Assembly (NCBI GenBank): GCA_046262315.1
Contig: JBHEMZ010000026.1
Coordinates: 1-8,849, forward strand
DNA: 8,849 bases
From: JACVRM01 sp046262315
Lineage (GTDB): Bacteria; Actinomycetota; Thermoleophilia; Gaiellales; Gaiellaceae
Direction: 5' to 3'
Shown here: in pieces, positions 6,151 to 8,849 of the stretch
How positions within the stretch are numbered: position 1 is the stretch's first letter
Layout of the letters: each line of letters starts with the position of its first letter
The notes under the pieces: model-generated
What the model was told of the DNA's origin: nothing
What the model saw: the letters and a program-made list of their open reading frames with translations, nothing else
Database searches by the model: none
Position numbers and translations under genes: made by a program

Positions 6151-6171
6151 CTCGAGCCACTTGGGCTCGAG
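6151..6171 (-). terminator. second tandem hairpin after the DUF3494 gene
   Basis: This is a perfect 8-bp stem, CTCGAGCC with GGCTCGAG, around a five-base loop, 12 bases beyond the DUF3494 stop. In the minus direction it comes first and the larger hairpin follows seven bases later, so together they look like a double terminator. No T tract follows this stem directly. Confidence 0.5.
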
Positions 6172-6182
6172 TGGGACGCCGC

Positions 6183-7475
6183 TCAACCCGTAAGGCCGAC
6201 GTGGCGGAGGGGCGGTCGGGCATAACCGTGTTTGCTCGAGCTCGCGGCCTTCCTCTTCGCTTCGGCGATCTTGTCTGCCGCCGCCTTTGCCGCCGCCTTG
6301 GCTTTCGCTGCGGCGACCTTCGCTGCCTTGGCTTTCGCTGCTGCGAACTTGGCCGCCGCAGCGGCCTTCCGGGCCGCGGCCCTCGCCGCCTCGACGTTCG
6401 CCGCCTTAGCGGCCTTCGCCGCTGCAGCCTTCGCCGCCGTCGCCGCCTTCGCCGCCGCGGCCTTGGCCGCCTCAGCCTGATCCGCCGCTGCCTTGGCCGC
6501 CTCAGCGGCCTTCGCGGCCGCGACCCTAGCCGCCTCAACGTTCGCCGCCTCGGCGGCCTTCGCCGCTGCAACCATCGCCGCTGCGGCCTGATCCGCCGCG
6601 TGCTGGGCCGTCGCGGCCGCCTGAGCCGCCGCCGCTTGGGCCGCCGCGGCCTGCGCCGCCGCCGCTATCGCTGCGTCCACGTCCGCTTGGCTGACGCACG
6701 TCGACGGTTTCGTGATCGTGTCGCCGATCAATGTCACGGCTCCAGCACCGGATGCCTGCTCGCCGGCCAGCACCCGGCCGTCGACGGTCACGCCGTTACC
6801 CAGGGAGATGTCGTCGTGGGCGAGGATCGTTCCCCGGAAGGTGGAGCCTGCCCCGAGCGTCGCGGCGCTGCCGACTTTCCAGAAGATGTTGCAGGCCTGC
6901 GCGCTACGGGTCAGGGTGATGTTGCCGGTACCGCCGGTGATCAGCGTGCTGGCGGTTTGGAAGATGAAGACGGCGTCGGCGTTGTTCTCCCCGTCGAGAA
7001 CGAGCGTCCCCGTCATGCCGAAGGTGCCCGAGGCCGAGCTGTAGACGCCGGCCACGAGCGTCTGGCCGCCGAGCTCGGTGAGCACCGTGGTGGGCGACCG
7101 CCCGGCAGCGTCGTCGTAGGCAGTCGTCAGGGCGGCTTTGGCGCCCTGTGTGGTCGCGTCGTTCGGGTTTGGGTCGGTGTGGTTCGCGCCGGTCAGGGTG
7201 ACGCAGTTCGCGCCGGGACAGGCGGCGAATCCGGTCTCGGTCGATGTCGGGGACGACCCGACGTCGCCGCTGATCGTGCTCGCGCCGGTGTTGGTGATTC
7301 CGGAGCCGGCGAGCACCGCAAACTGGCCGGCTGTTCCCAGCAGGACCGTGGGCGGCGTAACAGCCTGAGCGCTGCCCGAGACCAACACGGTCGCGCCGAG
7401 CGCGACCATGCACAAGCCGATCGTTGCGGCGGCGCGCGAGTGCCGCCTGTGCGGCCGATTACTGCAGAGCGTCAT
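6183..7475 (-). CDS. secreted DUF3494 (ice-binding-like) protein with Ala/Lys-rich helical tail
   Basis: This 430-residue exported protein starts at ATG 7475. AGGA lies six bases upstream, in a GGAAGGA stretch. Residues 1-38 are a signal peptide (basic start, hydrophobic core LCMVALGATVLVSG, cleavage after SAQA). Residues about 43-258 are a DUF3494 domain, the beta-solenoid of type-I ice-binding proteins: LGTAGQFAVLAGSGITNTG, TISGDVGSSP, LVAGVYSSASGTF, ADAVFIFQ, NIFWKVGSAATLG and GTILAHDDISLGNGVTVDGR. Not every DUF3494 protein binds ice; some are adhesins. Residues about 265-412 are almost only Ala with Lys, Gln, Glu and Arg, predicted as one long helix. Gln is frequent early, and Lys dominates later (KAAAAKAA, KAKAAAKAA). 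The protein ends in a basic 18-residue tail without LPXTG or a membrane anchor. The cationic tail could bind wall polymers or nucleic acid; that is inference. Confidence 0.9.
   Translation of the reverse strand: MTLCSNRPHRRHSRAAATIGLCMVALGATVLVSGSAQAVTPPTVLLGTAGQFAVLAGSGITNTGASTISGDVGSSPTSTETGFAACPGANCVTLTGANHTDPNPNDATTQGAKAALTTAYDDAAGRSPTTVLTELGGQTLVAGVYSSASGTFGMTGTLVLDGENNADAVFIFQTASTLITGGTGNITLTRSAQACNIFWKVGSAATLGAGSTFRGTILAHDDISLGNGVTVDGRVLAGEQASGAGAVTLIGDTITKPSTCVSQADVDAAIAAAAQAAAAQAAAAQAAATAQHAADQAAAAMVAAAKAAEAANVEAARVAAAKAAEAAKAAADQAEAAKAAAAKAATAAKAAAAKAAKAANVEAARAAARKAAAAAKFAAAKAKAAKVAAAKAKAAAKAAADKIAEAKRKAASSSKHGYARPPLRHVGLTG
6238..6681 (-). repeat. low-complexity Ala/Lys codon repeat encoding the DUF3494 protein tail
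   Basis: GCC, GCG, GCT, AAG and GAG codons dominate this part of the DUF3494 gene. The block encoding AANVEAAR followed by V/A-AA occurs twice, exactly 144 bases (48 codons) apart, near 6382 and 6526. This suggests growth of the tail by internal duplication. Such sequence is prone to length change and to assembly error. Confidence 0.7.
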
Positions 7476-7689
7476 CTGTGATCCTTCCTTCGACGAGCCT
7501 TATCGCCGTCGGAGGATTCCGCGGTGACCGTGCTCCGACCTACGCTGCTGAGGACGGACCTTCCGGTGCCGGTGACTGTGGCCCCGCGGGATGATCCGCG
7601 GTGCCGGTCATCGAGGCGCCGTGGGACAAACATCGGCATAAACGCGCAAGAGCTTTAATCGCGAGTGACCGCTCCGACGGCTCTACGAC
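7476..7689. promoter_or_regulatory. intergenic region upstream of the DUF3494 gene
   Basis: The 5' region of the DUF3494 gene must lie here, but no clear -35/-10 pair was identified on the minus strand. It contains the hairpin CCGCGG-GATGAT-CCGCGG at 7584-7601 and a locally AT-richer patch near 7625-7660. The left end of the L,D-transpeptidase relic is not sharp, so part of this stretch may be its decayed 5' portion. Confidence 0.35.
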
Positions 7690-7878
7690 GCTAGACCGCG
7701 TTCGACACGCGCGCACCGGCTGGATCAGGCAAGACGCGACGGTCGCGCTCGCAACAACCTGGCACCTCGTCGTCGACATCGCACCTCGCCAGGTTGCGGT
7801 CTACCGGAGCGGCCGGCTCGTGCGCGTGTTCGCTGCCGTCATCGGTTCATGCGCAACCGGCTCTACTCCGCGGGTGCT
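7690..7878 (+). pseudogene. truncated L,D-transpeptidase relic, lacks the catalytic half
   Basis: The plus strand encodes RTGWIRQDATVALATTWHLV, then APRQVAVYRSGRLVRVFAAV and IG. Against residues 103-147 of the intact L,D-transpeptidase at 5357-6082, 22 of 45 positions are identical by hand count (TGWIRQ, W-H, VxVY, GR, AV-G). After IG at 7846 the frame loses similarity, although TPR-like codons near 7862-7875 could be the TPTPHG site after a frameshift. The domain half with the active-site His and Cys is absent. An open frame starts at GTG 7601, but its first 35 codons do not match the family. The relic faces the opposite way to the intact paralogue and runs into the 3' end of the HExxH gene. 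Confidence 0.7.
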
Positions 7879-8495
7879 GAACAGGTGCCTCCTTGATAAG
7901 CGGGCGCCTGAGTGCGGCGGAACCAGGTCGCCGCGGAGGTCAGCCGCCTCATCTGGGCGGAGTAGTACGCGACCCGGTACAGCCGGTGCAACTCGATCGG
8001 TAAGCCGATGCGGGCGCACGCCTCGGTCAGCTTCTCGTCCAAGGTGAAGCGGGCCATGTGCACGCTCTCATGAACGAGCACGTTCACCGACCACGCAACC
8101 TGAAGCTCGTGCGAGCGCCGCGTCGACGCGACCGCACCGAGCCGCAGCCCTTCGCACACGTAAGGGCTCAGGTGTATCTCGCCCCGGCGGATGAGGCTGA
8201 ACCCGTAGTACTCGTCCGCCTCCATCGCTGGAAGCCCGACCTCCATCAGCCTCTGAACCCATTCCTGCGCGGTCGCGGCGCACACCACCGTCACCTTGCG
8301 GTCGCTCAGGTAGGCAGCCTCGGCGGAGATCCAGGCGCGGGTTTGAACCCGCGTCCCGCCGACCGTCCGGGCGACCGCGCGGCCGACGCCGACAACCGTG
8401 TTGGCTCGTGCTTCCTTGACTGCCGCGAAGAAAAAGGCAGCGAGAATCCCCATTACCAGTGCGGACGTAAGCATTCGGACCCGTGCCCAATGCAT
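7863..8495 (-). CDS. membrane-anchored or secreted HExxH putative metallopeptidase
   Basis: This 210-residue protein starts at ATG 8495, where AAGGAGG lies seven bases upstream; this strong site fixes the start. Residues 8-26 (MLTSALVMGILAAFFFAAV) are a signal anchor or signal peptide followed by KEARA. Residues 60-130 contain two cysteines (72 and 114) that could form a disulfide. Residues 137-161 read VNVLVHESVHMARFTLDEKL followed by TEACA: an HExxH zinc-site motif (His142, Glu143, His146) with Glu158 in TEAC as a likely third ligand. From memory, actinobacterial proteins of unknown function share this LxHExxH...DE..tEC.A layout. The C-terminal 45 residues are helical and basic. Peptidase activity is plausible but not shown, and the substrate is unknown. 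The stop is TAG at 7863-7865. The gene is convergent with the L,D-transpeptidase relic. Confidence 0.75.
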   Translation of the reverse strand: MHWARVRMLTSALVMGILAAFFFAAVKEARANTVVGVGRAVARTVGGTRVQTRAWISAEAAYLSDRKVTVVCAATAQEWVQRLMEVGLPAMEADEYYGFSLIRRGEIHLSPYVCEGLRLGAVASTRRSHELQVAWSVNVLVHESVHMARFTLDEKLTEACARIGLPIELHRLYRVAYYSAQMRRLTSAATWFRRTQAPAYQGGTCSAPAE

Positions 8496-8762
8496 GCCGG
8501 TGCCTCCTTGCGAGGATGAACTTCCACACCGGGCCGGGTTCGCTATTGGCTCACCGCCGACGTTTCAGCGACCAATGGTCGCCGGCAGGTCAATGCCTCC
8601 GCAAGTGCCGTACTACCATGAGATCCGCAGTACATCCTTAGCGTACGGGCGCTCGCGCCGCGTCACATACCTCAAACGAGTGACCTTGATCCCTCGGTTG
8701 AGGGAAATACGCGCGTAAGAGCACTCGAACTGCGAGTCGCCCTGCGGCGTCGCCGACTCCCA
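8496..8762. other. intergenic stretch right of the HExxH gene
   Basis: No convincing gene was seen on either strand. Besides the palindrome at 8568-8582 it contains CCTCAA at about 8669-8674 and TTGAGG at about 8698-8703, and a nested CCCTC-GGTT-GAGGG hairpin at 8691-8704 without a T tract. Base composition is less GC-rich than in the flanking genes, which suits a regulatory region serving the minus-strand gene to the left or a plus-strand gene starting at the right edge. Confidence 0.4.
8568..8582. promoter_or_regulatory. perfect palindrome upstream of the HExxH gene, possible operator
   Basis: GCGACC-AAT-GGTCGC is a perfect six-base inverted repeat with a three-base centre, 73 bases before the HExxH start codon. 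Its size and symmetry suit a dimeric repressor site and its position suits control of that gene. A chance hairpin cannot be excluded from one copy. Confidence 0.35.
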
Positions 8763-8849
8763 TTGACCGGCCTGTACTCGGTGATCGCCGCTGTCGCAAT
8801 CTGGTCGGGTTCAGCGGCGGGCGTAGCGCGTCGCACTTCAGCCGAAACG
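8763..8849 (+). CDS. possible 5' end of a membrane or exported protein, cut by the window
   Basis: The frame from TTG 8763 reads LTGLYSVIAAVAIWSGSAAG and runs off the right edge. In-frame codons before it give RVALRRRRLP. Basic residues followed by a hydrophobic segment look like a signal peptide or membrane anchor. No ribosome site was seen before TTG 8763, and the start may lie elsewhere. Only about 29 codons are present, so this is a weak call. Confidence 0.22.
   Translation, partial: MTGLYSVIAAVAIWSGSAAGVARRTSAET

Noticed and set aside
6083..6571. An N-terminal extension of the L,D-transpeptidase frame.
   Set aside because: It is an Arg-rich frame-shifted reading of the DUF3494 tail and of the terminator hairpins. 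ATG 6082 has a ribosome site and a signal peptide.
6238..6681. Repeated GCC/GCG/AAG units considered as a CRISPR or tandem DNA repeat.
   Set aside because: There are no regular spacers and the repeats are codon-based inside an open gene. It is low-complexity coding sequence.
6117..7481. A 454-codon plus-strand open frame opposite the DUF3494 gene.
   Set aside because: It is an Arg/Gly-rich shadow produced by the GC-rich, Ala-coding sense strand. The minus strand has a signal peptide, ribosome site and DUF3494 motifs.
7584..7601. A CCGCGG...CCGCGG hairpin read as a terminator.
   Set aside because: No gene ends next to it and no T tract follows on either strand. CCGCGG is also self-complementary and common in this composition.
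8058..8519. Plus-strand frames opposite the HExxH gene, including 8398-8718.
   Set aside because: The minus strand has a strong ribosome site, a membrane segment and an HExxH motif. The plus frames show no recognisable features.
8691..8704. A CCCTC-GGTT-GAGGG hairpin read as a terminator.
   Set aside because: It has only a five-base stem, no T tract, and no gene ending nearby.
1..8849. tRNA, rRNA, riboswitch or CRISPR array.
   Set aside because: No cloverleaf-like segment with conserved T-loop sequence, no rRNA block, and no direct repeats with unique spacers were seen on reading. Short RNAs cannot be excluded without a covariance search.

Overview
The window is GC-rich DNA (by eye well above 65% GC) with GTG and TTG starts, codons ending in G or C, and small actinobacterial-type proteins. 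It is most likely chromosomal DNA of an actinomycete-like bacterium. The gene set is reminiscent of Thermoleophilia/Solirubrobacterales, but that lineage is an inference without a marker gene.

Layout, left to right. Positions 1-525 hold the 3' part of an IS5-family insertion sequence, whose transposase is read through a -1 shift at an A6 run. It abuts a DUF5063-like gene (517-993) that has lost its start, apparently through the insertion. A weak orphan frame follows (994-1342). Positions 1429-2349 (minus) encode a PD-(D/E)XK putative restriction endonuclease broken by one in-frame amber codon. A poor stretch (2350-2989) holds at most a short N-terminal relic. Positions 2990-4446 (minus) carry a two-gene operon: a DUF4062 (TIR/SLOG-like) protein followed, with a GTGA overlap, by a 112-residue protein that resembles the winged-helix-like N-terminal part of TIGR02391 proteins. 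This is the best candidate for an undescribed, possibly defence-related, module.

Divergent from it, on the plus strand, are a small charged helical protein (4502-4765) and an overlapping zinc-ribbon protein broken by a frameshift (4759-5066). Next comes an internal fragment of a beta-lactamase-like serine hydrolase (about 5080-5330, minus).

The right part concerns the cell envelope. It has an intact secreted L,D-transpeptidase (5357-6082, minus), two strong tandem hairpins (6119-6171), and a secreted DUF3494 (ice-binding-like) protein with a long Ala/Lys-rich helical tail (6183-7475, minus). A truncated second L,D-transpeptidase relic lies in the opposite orientation (about 7690-7878, plus). 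A membrane-anchored HExxH protein follows (7863-8495, minus). The last 350 bases hold no clear gene apart from a possible membrane-segment frame running off the end.

Five or six of about fourteen gene-like units are truncated, frameshifted or stopped, next to an IS. The window therefore looks like an accessory, decaying segment with islands of intact genes: the DUF4062 pair, the L,D-transpeptidase, the DUF3494 protein and the HExxH protein. Some breaks could also be assembly errors. Family names come from recognised sequence motifs; no database search was run.
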